A stretch of DNA of 64,000 nt, taken from NCBI RefSeq assembly GCF_000271305.1, contig NZ_AKGD01000002.1, positions 124,001-188,000 of the forward strand, read 5' to 3'. Source of the stretch: Hydrocarboniphaga effusa AP103. Its GTDB lineage: Bacteria > Pseudomonadota > Gammaproteobacteria > Nevskiales > Nevskiaceae. Of the stretch, positions 27,722-37,941 are shown piece by piece (within the stretch, counting starts at the first letter, position 1; each line of letters opens with the position of its first letter). The notes below the pieces were generated by a model, which worked only from the letters and a program-made list of their open reading frames with translations, did no database searches and was not told the DNA's origin. Position numbers and translations under genes: made by a program.

Positions 27722-30700
27722 ATGGACCGGGTAAAACGCCGCTGGTGGACCGCGACGACGACCGTGCTCGCCCTGGTGGTGGTGATCGCGGCCGTCATCA
27801 GCGGGCTGTTCCAGCTCGCGGTGATGGCGTTGCCGGGGTATCGCGAGCAGCTTTCGGGCTACGTCAGCCGCGTCGCCAACCGGCCGATCGACATCGGCGG
27901 CGTCGCCCTGGTCTGGCACCGCTTCCGCCCACTGCTCGAGCTCGACGACATCGTCATCTACGGCGAAGACGGCCAGACCCCGGCGCTGTCCGCCGAACGC
28001 CTGCGCATCGGTTTCGGCCTGCTGCGGCTCGTGCGCGGCGATACGTTTCCGGACCAGATCGAGCTCGCCGGGCTCGATGTCGTCGTGCAGATCGACCGCG
28101 ACAACCAGGTCACCCTGCGCGGCTTCGACACCGCCGGGCCGGCCAAGTCCACGCACGACTGGCAACACGACATCGCCCGCTTCGACGAGATCCGCCTGGC
28201 CGATTGCCGCGTGCTCGTCGAAGACGCGCGGCTCTCGGGTGGCAATCCGCAGTTTCGTCTGGTCGAGGCGCTCGCGCGCCGGCGCTTCGGCGGCGCCTCG
28301 CTCGAAGCCCAGGTCGAGCTGCCGAGCTTCATGGGGAAGAGCGCGGAGTTCGAAGCCGATCTCGACGGCGATCCGGCCGATTTCGAATCGATCGAAGGTA
28401 GCTGGTCTTTCAGCTTCGAGGGCCTGTCGCGCCTGCCCTGGCTCGAAGCCCGGCTGCAGGGCCATCCGGCGATCCAGATGCACGACGCCGATCTGACCGT
28501 CTCGGGGGTGATGAACCGGGGGCGTGTCGACACCGCCGAGCTCGACTTCGAGGCCAAGGGCGTCGCTGCACGGCGCGGCGAGCATCTGGCCAAGATGCAC
28601 GACATCGGTCTGCGCGCCAAGGGCCGGCGCGACGGCAACAGCTGGACGCTCGACGTGCCCCACGTGCAGGTCACCGGCGAATCCGGCCCGTGGCCGGACA
28701 CCCGTCTGCGGTTGCAATGGACGCCGATCGAGGCCGGGGGCAGCGAAGTCGAGGCCGATGCGGATTACCTGCGCCTGCAGGATCTCACGCCATGGATGAT
28801 GCTGGCCGGCAAGACCGTGGACCCGCGCCTGCTCGGCGTGTCCGGCGAACTGCGCAACCTCGTCGCGCGCGGCCGCCTGGGCGACGAGGCGCCGACGTAC
28901 TCGATCAGTACCCGGCTCGACAAGCTCGGTCTGGCCCCGACACCGACCGAGCGCGGCCCCGGACCGGGCTTCCAGGGCTTGAGCGGCCAGCTGTCGGCCA
29001 CCGAGGCCGGCGGCCGGCTGTCGGTCGAAACGGGCTCTTTCGTCCTCGATTACGGCCGTGTCTTCGATCGGCCGGTCGGTTTCGATCGGGTCGCCGGCCA
29101 GCTCGACTGGACCCATGACGAGCAGGGCTGGCGCATCCAGATGCCCAAGTTCAACTGGTCGCTCGAAGGCAGCCTCGGCGAGGCCGATCTCGATCTGCTG
29201 CTGCCGGCCGCCGGCGCGGCGCAAGCCTCGCCCGAGATCAAGCTCGACGCGCGCTTCTCGGCCGAGGATGTCACGCGCCTGAAACCGTACAAGCCGGTCT
29301 ACTGGACAGAGAACCTGCGCAACTGGCTCGATCGCGGCATCGTCGCCGGGCGCGTGCCGAGCGCCCGGCTGCGCATCGAAGGCAAGCTCGCCGATTTCCC
29401 CTTCCGCGATCGCGGCGTGTTTCGGCTGGACCTCGATGTCGCCAACGGCAAGCTCGCCTACGCGCCGGGCTGGCCGGAGGCGGACCAGGTGGCGGCGCGG
29501 CTGTCGTTCGACGGCGCGGGCATGAGCGTGACGGCCGACAGCGGGCGCCTGTCGGGCAACCGCATCGAGCGCGTGGTCGCCCAGATTCCGCAGTTCAAGG
29601 ACACGGTGATCGACATCCAGGGCGAGGTCGATGGCGACGCCGCCCGTTACTACGACTTTTTGCGCGCTTCGCCACTGGCCCCGCGCCTGTCGGGCCTGCT
29701 CGAACGCACCCAGGGCAGCGGCCCGGCCAGCGTCAGCGTGCACTTGTCGATCCCGCTCAAGAACGCGCAGCGGACGCAGGTCGACGGCCTGGTGAAGCTC
29801 AAGGGCGTCGAGATGACGCAAAAGGGCCTCGACGAGCCGTTCAAGGCGCTCGAGGGCGATATCCGGTTCACCGAAGACGGCGCGCAGTCGGACAGAGTCG
29901 GCGGCACTTTCTACGGCGTTCCGGTCATCGCCCGGCTCACGCCCGAAGGCAAGGGCGCAACGCGGCTGACGGCCGACATGGACACCACCCTGCAGGCCGA
30001 TGGCTCGGGCCTGTCGCGCTACGTGCCCGGGCTGTTGCGCCCGCATGTGTCGGGCAGCGCACGTCTGCATGCGGACGTGCTGCTCGGGGCGAACTCCAAC
30101 GGGATCGAAATCAGCAGCGACCTCGTCGGCGTGACGGTCGACCTGCCGCCGCCGGTCGGCAAGATCGCCGAAGAATCGGCGCCGCTGTCGGTGCGCATCG
30201 GCGGCAGCGAGGCGGTGGTGATCGCGGCCGCCCCGGTCGCGGCCGATCCGGCGCAGTTGCAGGACCAGCCGCTGCGCATCGGCGTGTCGTATCGCAAACG
30301 GCTCGGCGCCGACGTGTACATGGCCAAGGGTGCCGGCGGCGAACTGCAGGCCCGGCGCGTGCTCGTGAACCTGGGTTCCGACGCGGTGCCGCAGGCCAGC
30401 GAAGCGGGCGTGCGCGTGACCGGCGAGGTGACCGATCTCGATATCTCCACCTGGCTCGCCGCGCTGCGCCGCAACACCGAAAGCGAGGGCCGGACACCGG
30501 CCGACGCGGCCGCCGCCGAGCCTGCCGGCGGCTTGCGGCTCGAAGCGATCGACCTGTCCGCCGAGCGCCTGCACCTGTCGGGCTACAGCGTCGGCAGCGT
30601 GCGGCTTCATTACACGCCCGAGATCGGCGGCAGCTGGAACGCGCACCTGAGCGGTCAGGGGGCGGTGGGCGACGTGCACTGGATCGCGGGCGCTTCGCCG

Positions 30701-31603
30701 CAGGTGGTCGCTCGGTTCGAAAAGCTCAAGGTCGCCGGGGCCAGAAAGGCCGGCGATTCCGGCGTGCAGGCGGCGTCCAAGGGCGAGCCGATCGACCCGA
30801 ACAAGCTGCCGACGATCGACGCCGATTGCCGCCAATGCGAGCTCGGCGAGGCCAGGCTCGGCCATCTGCGCGTGCAGACCGCCCGCATCGACGGCGGCCA
30901 GAAGCTCAGTGTGCTCGAAGCCGGCGGGGCCGATCTGGATCTCAAGGGCAGCGGCGAGTGGATACGCCGGGCCGGGGCTTCGACCGCGTACACCCGGTTC
31001 ACGCTCGACAGCCGCAGCATCGGGCCGATGCTCGAAGGCCTGGGTTACGCACGCAGTGTCGATGCCGACCGCAGCCACTTCGACGCCGAGCTGACCTGGC
31101 CTCCGACGCTCGCCGGGGTCGACTGGACGCAGGCGCAGGGCAAGGTTGATCTGGAGCTCGAAAAAGGCTCGCTGCGCTCGCTCGAGCCGGGCGCCGGCCG
31201 CGTGCTCGGCCTGCTCAATTTCTACGCGCTGCCGCGCCGGCTGACGCTCGACTTCCGCGACGTGACCTCGAAGGGGCTGGGTTTCGACAAGGTCAAGGGC
31301 AGTTTTCTGCTCGACGACGGCAATGCCACCAGCGACGGCGTGAGCATCAATTCGCCCTCGCTGAAAATCGAGATGAAGGGCCGCGTCGGCCTGGCGGCGC
31401 GCGACTACGACCAGAAAGTCTCGGTTTACCCGGACGTTTCGGGTGGCGTGACGCTCGGCGCGCTGCTGCTCGGCGGCCCGGCGATCGGTGTGCTCGCCCT
31501 GTTGGCCCAGGAAGTGCTCGACAAACCGCTCGATCAGGTGACGCAGCTGAGTTATGCCGTCACCGGAAGCTGGGACAATCCGCAGGTGAAGCGTGCCGAG
31601 TAG
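27722..31603 (+). CDS. yhdP: YhdP-family AsmA-like envelope protein
   Basis: A 1293-residue protein of the YhdP/TamB/AsmA group, anchored by one N-terminal helix (about residues 10-34), with a very long periplasmic part built of repeating beta-segments. The C-terminal DUF3971/AsmA_2-like region ends with the typical VSINSPSLKIEMKGRVGL and YDQKVSVYPDVSGG. In enterobacteria YhdP is one of the bridge proteins moving phospholipids to the outer membrane. Position between rng and tldD matches the conserved order, except for inserted genes downstream. Start 27722 is the only ATG that precedes the membrane helix. Confidence 0.92.
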   Translation: MDRVKRRWWTATTTVLALVVVIAAVISGLFQLAVMALPGYREQLSGYVSRVANRPIDIGGVALVWHRFRPLLELDDIVIYGEDGQTPALSAERLRIGFGLLRLVRGDTFPDQIELAGLDVVVQIDRDNQVTLRGFDTAGPAKSTHDWQHDIARFDEIRLADCRVLVEDARLSGGNPQFRLVEALARRRFGGASLEAQVELPSFMGKSAEFEADLDGDPADFESIEGSWSFSFEGLSRLPWLEARLQGHPAIQMHDADLTVSGVMNRGRVDTAELDFEAKGVAARRGEHLAKMHDIGLRAKGRRDGNSWTLDVPHVQVTGESGPWPDTRLRLQWTPIEAGGSEVEADADYLRLQDLTPWMMLAGKTVDPRLLGVSGELRNLVARGRLGDEAPTYSISTRLDKLGLAPTPTERGPGPGFQGLSGQLSATEAGGRLSVETGSFVLDYGRVFDRPVGFDRVAGQLDWTHDEQGWRIQMPKFNWSLEGSLGEADLDLLLPAAGAAQASPEIKLDARFSAEDVTRLKPYKPVYWTENLRNWLDRGIVAGRVPSARLRIEGKLADFPFRDRGVFRLDLDVANGKLAYAPGWPEADQVAARLSFDGAGMSVTADSGRLSGNRIERVVAQIPQFKDTVIDIQGEVDGDAARYYDFLRASPLAPRLSGLLERTQGSGPASVSVHLSIPLKNAQRTQVDGLVKLKGVEMTQKGLDEPFKALEGDIRFTEDGAQSDRVGGTFYGVPVIARLTPEGKGATRLTADMDTTLQADGSGLSRYVPGLLRPHVSGSARLHADVLLGANSNGIEISSDLVGVTVDLPPPVGKIAEESAPLSVRIGGSEAVVIAAAPVAADPAQLQDQPLRIGVSYRKRLGADVYMAKGAGGELQARRVLVNLGSDAVPQASEAGVRVTGEVTDLDISTWLAALRRNTESEGRTPADAAAAEPAGGLRLEAIDLSAERLHLSGYSVGSVRLHYTPEIGGSWNAHLSGQGAVGDVHWIAGASPQVVARFEKLKVAGARKAGDSGVQAASKGEPIDPNKLPTIDADCRQCELGEARLGHLRVQTARIDGGQKLSVLEAGGADLDLKGSGEWIRRAGASTAYTRFTLDSRSIGPMLEGLGYARSVDADRSHFDAELTWPPTLAGVDWTQAQGKVDLELEKGSLRSLEPGAGRVLGLLNFYALPRRLTLDFRDVTSKGLGFDKVKGSFLLDDGNATSDGVSINSPSLKIEMKGRVGLAARDYDQKVSVYPDVSGGVTLGALLLGGPAIGVLALLAQEVLDKPLDQVTQLSYAVTGSWDNPQVKRAE

Positions 31604-31638
31604 CGGCGGCTGATCTCGACTACCAAGCCCCGCCGAAC

Positions 31639-31661
31639 ACCCGCTCCAGGCGGGTTTGTTC
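31639..31661 (+). terminator. Intrinsic terminator downstream of yhdP
   Basis: ACCCGC and GCGGGT arms with a five-base loop are followed by TTGTT. Placement 36 bases after the yhdP stop fits a terminator, and argues against a TTG start at 31656 for the next gene. Confidence 0.55.
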
Positions 31662-31688
31662 CGCCCTAGCCTCAAGGACTCGCAACGC

Positions 31689-32294
31689 TTGCCCGCCCTG
31701 CCCGAATTCTTTCCACTCGTCAGCCATTTCGCTGCGACCCTGCTGCTCGGTCCGTTCTGCCTGCTGATCGCCCTCTGGCTCGCCTCGCGCGTCGGTCGCG
31801 GCGAAGCCCTGCTCTGGTGCGCCTGCGTGCTCGGCGTCGGCCTCGGCGTGGCCTTGTTCAAGATCGGTTTCGGCGCCTGCCGCTCGCATTGGGGCGACAT
31901 TCGCAGCCCGAGCGGGCATACGGCGTTCGCGGCGATCGCCTACGGCGGTTTCACGGTGATCGCGATGGGCCGCAGTCTGAGCCTGCGCGCGGTGCTGTTC
32001 CGCATCGCGATCCTGGCCTGGGTACTGCTGATCGGTCTATCGCGCGTGCAGTTGCGGGCGCACAGCTGGGGCGAGGTCTGGTGCGGGCTCGCGATCGGCC
32101 TGCTCGGCGTGGCGGTGTTCGCGGGCGGCTATCGATCGGAGCTGCGTCCGCCGTACCGGCTTGCGGGCGGGCTGCTGATTGCGATGCTGATCGCGGCGAT
32201 CCTGCTGCCGTCGATCCAGGGCTTCGTACTCGAACCCTATCTGCGCCAGTTCGCCCGCTTCCTGCGTCCGCACGTGGGCTGGCTGTGCGGCTGA
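31689..32294 (+). CDS. PAP2-superfamily membrane phosphatase
   Basis: About 201 residues with roughly five to six hydrophobic helices. It has the PAP2 phosphatase motifs: SPSGHTA for the second motif and SRVQLRAHSWGEV for the third. The first (K-x6-RP) is represented by the GACRSHWGDI region. Such enzymes dephosphorylate lipid phosphates such as undecaprenyl pyrophosphate or phosphatidic/phosphatidylglycerol phosphates. No ATG fits. A TTG at 31689 follows AAGGA and clears the upstream terminator, so I chose it; a TTG at 31656 is the alternative. The 3' end converges on the Gcr-family gene with five bases between. Confidence 0.75.
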   Translation: MPALPEFFPLVSHFAATLLLGPFCLLIALWLASRVGRGEALLWCACVLGVGLGVALFKIGFGACRSHWGDIRSPSGHTAFAAIAYGGFTVIAMGRSLSLRAVLFRIAILAWVLLIGLSRVQLRAHSWGEVWCGLAIGLLGVAVFAGGYRSELRPPYRLAGGLLIAMLIAAILLPSIQGFVLEPYLRQFARFLRPHVGWLCG

Positions 32295-32299
32295 GCCGC

Positions 32300-34408
32300 T
32301 CAGTGCTGCTTGGGTTCGGCCGCCTTCGGTGGCCAGAAGAATTCGCCGGGCCGCTCGATGAAGCGACGGCCGATGCGCCGCAGGAGCCCGCGGCGATCCT
32401 CGAAGCGTACGCGCTGCGCTCGCAGGGCGACGCGCAGCGCCAGGCCGAAGCTCACCGAGAGGTTGATGAGCCCGATGCCGAGCACGCCGATTCCCACCAG
32501 CAGCAGCGTCTGCAGCGAAATCTGCCAATCGAGCGCAACCAGCGCGTAGCCGACGTAGGCGGTCGAAAACGTGATGTGGCGAATGTCGATCGGCAGGCCG
32601 AAGATGAAGCCCAGCGTGCCCATCGAGCCGAGCATGCAGCCGAAGAAGAAGTTGCCGGCCAGGGCCCCTAGATTGTTTTCGATGTAATCGGCGAAGCGCT
32701 GCAGCCGCGCTGCGCCGAGCAGTCGCCGCAGCGAACGCAGCTGGGCGATGCGTTGCGGAATCCGGTTGTAGACGGCCTTGTTGTCGAAGTAGCCCGAAAT
32801 CAGCCCCGACAGGAACAGGCAGACACCGGCGACGGCCGCATGCAGCCAGGCCAGGCTCGCGATCGGATTCTGGTCGTGCAGCAGATGCTCGGCTTTCTCG
32901 GCGCTCATGAAGAACGGCAGACCGTTGGCCTTGATCGCGAGCGCGACGATGATGGGAATCGCCAGCGCGAACGTGACGTTGCCGACGATGGCGATGAACT
33001 GCGAGCGCAGCGTGCGCACGATCTGGTCGACCAGCGGATCGAGCCGGTCGCGCCCGCTCTCGCGCGTCGCCAGGCTCGCGGCCAGGTACGAAGCCGTCAT
33101 CGCCGGCTGCTTGGTCGCGATGGTGAAATGCAGCAGATAGATCAGTACGAAGCCCAGGCCGTAGTTGAGGCTGTAGAGCAGCGCGGTCATCAGCGGAGAA
33201 TGCGCGCTGCTGCCGAGCACCACCTTGAGCATCGCCATGAAGGCGACGATGAAGCCGGCGCCGAGCGCCGATCGCAGCATCGAAAAATATTCGCTGCGCG
33301 TCGCGGTGACGTAATGCTCGCCGGTCTTGCTCGCGTTGTCGGTGATGCGCGTGGCGAGCAGCTGGATGATCTGCCGCCACATTTCGCGGACGCTGTCGCG
33401 CAGGTTTTCGGCGCGGACGAGATCCTTGAAGAAGGCCACGCGCAACACGTTGAGCGCGTGCGCGGGCGCAGCGTGCTCGATCAGTCGCAGCAGCAGGCGC
33501 AGGCGTTCCAGATGCTGCGTGAGACGCACGAGCAGCACCGTCAGGCTCACGCTGGCGCCGCCGCGAGCGGCCTGGCGACGCACCTTGTCGGCGATCTCCT
33601 CGCACTGGTCGAGCAGCACCAGCAGATGACGGTCGTCGATGCCGGGTTCGCGCGCCTCGGCGAGTGCGCGCTTGCGCTCTTCGAGAAATTCGCGCAGCTC
33701 GACGTTCTGCATCAGGAACGGCGATTCGTACTGCTGGATCGCCGGATGATTGCGCACCAGTTCGGGCTCGAGCCCGATGGCGGCGATGCGATACGACAGC
33801 ACCTGCAGGGCTTCGAGCAACTGGATCGACATCGGCAAGCGCTGCATCGATGGCGGCGCAGCGGCCTCGTCGAAACGCAATGCGTCGAGCAGCGCGATCC
33901 AGGCGGTGTCGGGCGCCTGCGCGATCCACAGGTGATCGTGCTCGTAAGGGAACAACTGGCGCAGGCAATCGCGCAGGTCGCCGGTGTCGACTTCTTCGGG
34001 CAGCCAGCGGTTGGTCGCACGCCGCCAGAAGCCCGAGAACAAGCCTTCCTGCACGAGCACCCCCGATTCGGCGAGCAGGTGCAACGGCCGGCGCGTGACC
34101 AGCAGCCAGAGCAGCGCCTCGCGCAGGCTTTCGCGCGCGGTGGCGTCTTCGGCGACGAGCAGGCGCAGGCGTTCGAGCGCGAGCGTGCTGTGATCGACCT
34201 GACGTTTGCGGCGCGGGCGCAAGACATCGACGAGTCGCCAGAGCGCCGCCAGGCGGGTGTGCTCGTCGGATTCGATCAGGCGAATCAGGGCCTGGTCGAG
34301 CGCCGCATCGATCGCGGCGATGCGACGCTGCTGCGGATCGCTGCGGCGCAGCCAGCGGCGCCAGCCGGCGGATTCGGGCGTGACAGGCGAGTCGGAGTTC
34401 GAAGTCAT
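32300..34408 (-). CDS. Gcr-family membrane protein (annotated elsewhere as 'site-specific recombinase')
   Basis: A 702-residue protein recognisable as the Gcr/SpecificRecomb family. The first 350 residues are charged and helical. The last 350 contain about six transmembrane helices, with family blocks such as ALLYSLNYGLGFVLIYLLHFTIATKQPAM split over helices, then NNLGALAGNFFFGCMLGSMG and FGLPIDIRHITFS. The recombinase label goes back to a gonococcal gene. The polytopic membrane layout and the absence of Ser/Tyr recombinase motifs make DNA recombination doubtful, so the function should be treated as unknown. It is divergent from the nitrilase gene. Confidence 0.85.
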   Translation of the reverse strand: MTSNSDSPVTPESAGWRRWLRRSDPQQRRIAAIDAALDQALIRLIESDEHTRLAALWRLVDVLRPRRKRQVDHSTLALERLRLLVAEDATARESLREALLWLLVTRRPLHLLAESGVLVQEGLFSGFWRRATNRWLPEEVDTGDLRDCLRQLFPYEHDHLWIAQAPDTAWIALLDALRFDEAAAPPSMQRLPMSIQLLEALQVLSYRIAAIGLEPELVRNHPAIQQYESPFLMQNVELREFLEERKRALAEAREPGIDDRHLLVLLDQCEEIADKVRRQAARGGASVSLTVLLVRLTQHLERLRLLLRLIEHAAPAHALNVLRVAFFKDLVRAENLRDSVREMWRQIIQLLATRITDNASKTGEHYVTATRSEYFSMLRSALGAGFIVAFMAMLKVVLGSSAHSPLMTALLYSLNYGLGFVLIYLLHFTIATKQPAMTASYLAASLATRESGRDRLDPLVDQIVRTLRSQFIAIVGNVTFALAIPIIVALAIKANGLPFFMSAEKAEHLLHDQNPIASLAWLHAAVAGVCLFLSGLISGYFDNKAVYNRIPQRIAQLRSLRRLLGAARLQRFADYIENNLGALAGNFFFGCMLGSMGTLGFIFGLPIDIRHITFSTAYVGYALVALDWQISLQTLLLVGIGVLGIGLINLSVSFGLALRVALRAQRVRFEDRRGLLRRIGRRFIERPGEFFWPPKAAEPKQH

Positions 34409-34498
34409 CGGTTGCGCATCAGCATAACGCCCCGATTATCCCGCAAGGATCCTGAATTGCCGGACCGCCGCCCGGAAGGCCTGAGGTAGACTGCCGCC

Positions 34499-35323
34499 AT
34501 GACACTCGTTGCCGCGATCCAGCTCAACACGGGCGCCGATCTGGACGCCAATCTGCAAGCCAGCCGGACGCTCGTCGCCGAGGCCGCGCAGGCCGGCGCC
34601 AAGCTCGCCGCGCTGCCCGAGAACTTCGCCTTCATGGGCCGCAAGGATCCCGACAAGCTCGCGCTCGCCGAGCCCGAAGGCAGCGGGCCGATCCAGCAGT
34701 TCCTGTCCGATCTCGCGCGCGAATACGCGATCGACCTGATCGCGGGTACCGTGCCGGTGGCGGTGCCGGGCGATCCGGGGCGCGTCTATCCGGCCTGCCT
34801 GGTTTACGGAGCCAGTGGTGCGCGCCTCGCGCGCTACGACAAGATCCATCTGTTCGATGTCGACGTGGATCGCGGCGATCACATCGAGCGCTATCGCGAA
34901 TCGGCGACGATCGCCTACGGCGAGCCGGCCTACGTGGTCGCGCCGACGCAGGCCGGCGCCGTGGGATTGTCGGTCTGCTACGACATCCGCTTTCCGGAGC
35001 TCTACCGCGGCCTGGTGCAGCGCGGAGCCGAACTGCTGTGCATTCCGGCCGCCTTCACCGATCGCACCGGCGAAGCGCATTGGGAAATCCTGCTGCGTGC
35101 GCGTGCGGTCGAGAACCAGTGCTTCGTCATCGCGCCGGGGCAGTGCGGCACACACGCGAGCGGGCGCAAGACCTGGGGCCACACGATGATCGTCGACGCC
35201 TGGGGCCAGGTACTCGCCGAGCGCGCCGAAGACACGCCCGGCGTGGTGCTCGCCGATCTCGATTTCGAGCGCCTGCGCTCGGTGCGCGAATCGCTGCCTT
35301 CGCTGAAGCATCGGCGGCTCTGA
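34499..35323 (+). CDS. Nitrilase-superfamily amidase (Nit1/YafV-like; deaminated glutathione or omega-amidase)
   Basis: A 274-residue carbon-nitrogen hydrolase with the full catalytic triad: E41 in LPENF, K115 in YDKIHLFDV and C160 in SVCYDIRFPELYR. The motifs match the Nit branch that repairs deaminated glutathione or hydrolyses alpha-keto acid amides. The exact substrate is not certain. Its position before tldD and near yhdP is conserved in many Gammaproteobacteria. The stop overlaps the start of the next lipoprotein gene (TGATG). Confidence 0.88.
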   Translation: MTLVAAIQLNTGADLDANLQASRTLVAEAAQAGAKLAALPENFAFMGRKDPDKLALAEPEGSGPIQQFLSDLAREYAIDLIAGTVPVAVPGDPGRVYPACLVYGASGARLARYDKIHLFDVDVDRGDHIERYRESATIAYGEPAYVVAPTQAGAVGLSVCYDIRFPELYRGLVQRGAELLCIPAAFTDRTGEAHWEILLRARAVENQCFVIAPGQCGTHASGRKTWGHTMIVDAWGQVLAERAEDTPGVVLADLDFERLRSVRESLPSLKHRRL

Positions 35324-35751
35324 TGGGCGGGCGATTGGCTCACGCCACGCTGCGAATCGCAGTGACGGCCGCGCTGCTGTCGCTGACCGCCTGTGTGGCC
35401 TACGAGCCGCTGGCGGGCGTGCCCAAGCCCTTCGTCGAATCGTATCCGTCGGGTTCGCAGAAACGCTCGATCCTCGACCTTCAGGCCACGTTCGCCAAGC
35501 GCGCACCGGACTATCACGAGCTTTACGAACAAGCCCTGCGCGAAGACCAGAACATCGGCGGCGAAATCGTGCTCGCGCTCGCGTTGACGCCCGATGGCCG
35601 CGTCGCCGATTGCCAGGTCATTCGCAGCGCCATGCCGAGCACGCAGCTCGAAGCCTGGGTGCTCGCGCTCACCGGGCAGCTCGAATTCGGCGCAGTGCCC
35701 GGCGAGGGCTACTATGTCTTTCATTATCCATTGCAGTTTTCCAAGACCTAG
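35323..35751 (+). CDS. Small lipoprotein with AgmX/TonB-C-like domain
   Basis: A 142-residue secreted protein with lipobox LSLTAC (C24) and a C-terminal segment (IGGEIVLALALTPDGRVADCQVIRS then LEFGAVPGEGYYVFHYPLQF). It resembles the AgmX/PglI or TonB C-terminal fold. It starts within the nitrilase stop and lies 33 bases before tldD, so it is part of the nitrilase-tldD operon. The specific function is unknown. Confidence 0.75.
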   Translation: MGGRLAHATLRIAVTAALLSLTACVAYEPLAGVPKPFVESYPSGSQKRSILDLQATFAKRAPDYHELYEQALREDQNIGGEIVLALALTPDGRVADCQVIRSAMPSTQLEAWVLALTGQLEFGAVPGEGYYVFHYPLQFSKT

Positions 35752-35784
35752 CCGCATGTACGCAAGCATCGGCATGGAGATTCG

Positions 35785-37227
35785 ATGAGCAACGCACTCG
35801 CAGTCGCCCGTTCCACCTTGCTGGACCCCGCCGAGCTCGATGAGCGCCGCCTCACGCGCGTGCTCGACGGCTTGATGAAGCCCGGCGTCGACGCGGCCGA
35901 TCTGTACTTCCAGTTCTCCAAGTCCGAGCACTGGTCGCTCGAAGAAGGCATCGTCAAGAGCGGCAGCCACAGCGTCGAGCAGGGCGTCGGCGTGCGCGCG
36001 GTCGCGGGCGATAAGCAGGGCCTCGCGTACACCGAAGAGCTGCGCCTCGATGCGCTCGAAGACGCCGCCACCGCGGCGCGTGCGATCGTCGATGGCGGCG
36101 ACCAGCGCGTGGTCGGATCGCTCACCGAGAGCAAGGGCCTGACGCTGTATCCGCCGATCAATCCGCTCGACACGCTGCCGACGCCCGAGAAGCTCGCGCT
36201 GCTGCGTCGCGCCGATGCGGCCGCGCGCGCGGCCGACCCGCGCGTGCAGCAGGTGATGGCCTCGCTCGCGATGAACTACGAAGTGGTGGTGATGGCCTCC
36301 ACCGACGGCCGTCTCGCCGCCGACGTGCGTCCGCTGATCCGCATGGACGTGACCGTGATCGTCGAAGACAAGGGCCGTCGCGAGCAGGCGCACGTCGGCG
36401 GCGGCGGACGTCAGGCGCTCGATTACTTCGCGGCTTCGCAATTGCCCGAGGAATACGCGCGCGAAGCGGTGCGCCAGGCGATCGTGCTGCTCGATTCGGT
36501 TCCGGCTCCGGCCGGCAGCATGCCCGTCGTGCTCGGTCCGGGCTGGCCCGGCGTGCTGCTGCACGAGGCCGTCGGTCATGGCCTGGAAGGCGATTTCAAC
36601 CGCAAGGGCAGCTCGGCGTATTCGGGCCGCATCGGCGAGAAAGTGGCGAGCGATCTGTGCACGATCGTCGACGACGGCACGCTCGCGGGCCGTCGCGGCT
36701 CGCTCAACCTCGACGACGAAGGCACGCCGACGCGCTGCACCACGCTGATCGAGAACGGCATCCTCAAGGGCTATCTGCAGGACACGCTCAACGCGCGCCT
36801 GATGGGCATGCAGCCGACCGGCAACGGTCGACGCGAATCGTTCGCGAGCCTCGTCATGCCGCGCATGACCAATACCTACATGCTCGCCGGTCCGCACGAT
36901 CCCGAGGAGATCATCCGCTCGGTTCCGCGCGGCCTCTACGCGGTGAATTTCGGTGGCGGACAGGTGGACATCACCTCGGGCAACTTCGTGTTCTCCGCGA
37001 GCGAGGCCTACCTGATCGAGAACGGCAGGATCACGCGGCCGGTGAAGGGCGCGACCCTGATCGGCAACGGACCGGAAGCGATGGGTGCGGTGTCGATGGT
37101 CGGCAACGACCTGAAGCTCGACGGCGGCGTCGGCATCTGCGGCAAGGAAGGCCAGAGCGTGCCGGTCGGCGTCGGCCAGCCGACGCTCAAGATCGACGGC
37201 ATCACAGTGGGCGGCACGCAGGCCTGA
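35785..37227 (+). CDS. tldD: TldD metalloprotease subunit
   Basis: A 480-residue protein of the TldD/PmbA family. The zinc motif HEAVGH (H260, E261, H265) is intact and a conserved cysteine occurs in [16 protein letters not shown] near the end. TldD forms a heterodimer with TldE/PmbA, which is not in this window; the pair matures microcin-type peptides and degrades unfolded peptides such as CcdA. The operon position after the nitrilase gene is conserved. The 267 bases after its stop hold no gene; an AT-richer patch near 37455 may be the promoter of the next gene. Confidence 0.95.
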   Translation: MSNALAVARSTLLDPAELDERRLTRVLDGLMKPGVDAADLYFQFSKSEHWSLEEGIVKSGSHSVEQGVGVRAVAGDKQGLAYTEELRLDALEDAATAARAIVDGGDQRVVGSLTESKGLTLYPPINPLDTLPTPEKLALLRRADAAARAADPRVQQVMASLAMNYEVVVMASTDGRLAADVRPLIRMDVTVIVEDKGRREQAHVGGGGRQALDYFAASQLPEEYAREAVRQAIVLLDSVPAPAGSMPVVLGPGWPGVLLHEAVGHGLEGDFNRKGSSAYSGRIGEKVASDLCTIVDDGTLAGRRGSLNLDDEGTPTRCTTLIENGILKGYLQDTLNARLMGMQPTGNGRRESFASLVMPRMTNTYMLAGPHDPEEIIRSVPRGLYAVNFGGGQVDITSGNFVFSASEAYLIENGRITRPVKGATLIGNGPEAMGAVSMVGNDLKLDGGVGICGKEGQSVPVGVGQPTLKIDGITVGGTQA

Positions 37228-37494
37228 GCTGCTGGTGCCGGGGCTCGCGTCCAGCGATTCGGCGCAAGACCTGACCGACACCCGCCGGATCGAGCGATCG
37301 ACCGGCGAGTGGATCGCGGCGAAGGCTCGCGCCCGCCGTGTCAATCGGTGCAACCCGGAGTTGCCGCGGGACTGGAAGCGCACGTAGATCGCAGTGCTAC
37401 GGACCGACAGTTTCCGGGCCGACTGCTGCCGTCAATTGCCACCGCTGCCTTCCGTTAAAATCCGCTCACCCCGCCGGCCGCCAAATCACCCCGC

Positions 37495-37854
37495 ATGATC
37501 ACTGTCTATGGCATCAAGAACTGCGATACCGTGCAGCGCGCATTGGCACGCCTGAAGGACGAAGGCATCGACTTTCGGTTTCACGATTTCAAGTCCGACG
37601 GGCTGTCGAGCGAGCATGCTGCGCAATGGATCGCCGAACTCGGCGTCGACGCCGTGGTGAATCGCAAGGGCACCACCTGGCGCAAGCTCGATGCGCAGAC
37701 CCAGGCCAAGGTCGCGAAAAGCGAGGGCGAGGCGGCCAAGGTGCTCGCAAGCCATCCGTCGCTGGTCAAGCGGCCCGTCATCGAATCATCCCAGGGCGTG
37801 ACCGTGGGCTTCGCCAAGGGCGACGAAGACACGGTGCTCTCCAGGCTCCGTTAA
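37495..37854 (+). CDS. yffB: YffB/ArsC-family thioredoxin-fold reductase
   Basis: A 119-residue protein opening with MITVYGIKNCDTVQRA, where C10 occupies the ArsC-family active-site position. The KRPVIES segment later also fits the family (K-R-P-x-I/V). YffB-like proteins are thought to use glutathione and reduce an unknown thiol substrate; arsenate is not assured. The gene stands alone and converges on mmsA. Confidence 0.85.
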   Translation: MITVYGIKNCDTVQRALARLKDEGIDFRFHDFKSDGLSSEHAAQWIAELGVDAVVNRKGTTWRKLDAQTQAKVAKSEGEAAKVLASHPSLVKRPVIESSQGVTVGFAKGDEDTVLSRLR

Positions 37855-37941
37855 GGCGATCCGCGCGGCGCATGCTTGCGCCTTCCGAGCGTACCGGGCG
37901 AGTGCTTGGGGGCTTCTACCGCACCAGCGAATGCGGTTGGC

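Noticed and set aside
32300-34408. True site-specific recombinase suggesting a mobile element
   Set aside because: The protein has about six membrane helices and lacks Ser or Tyr recombinase active-site motifs; no attachment sites or cargo genes surround it.
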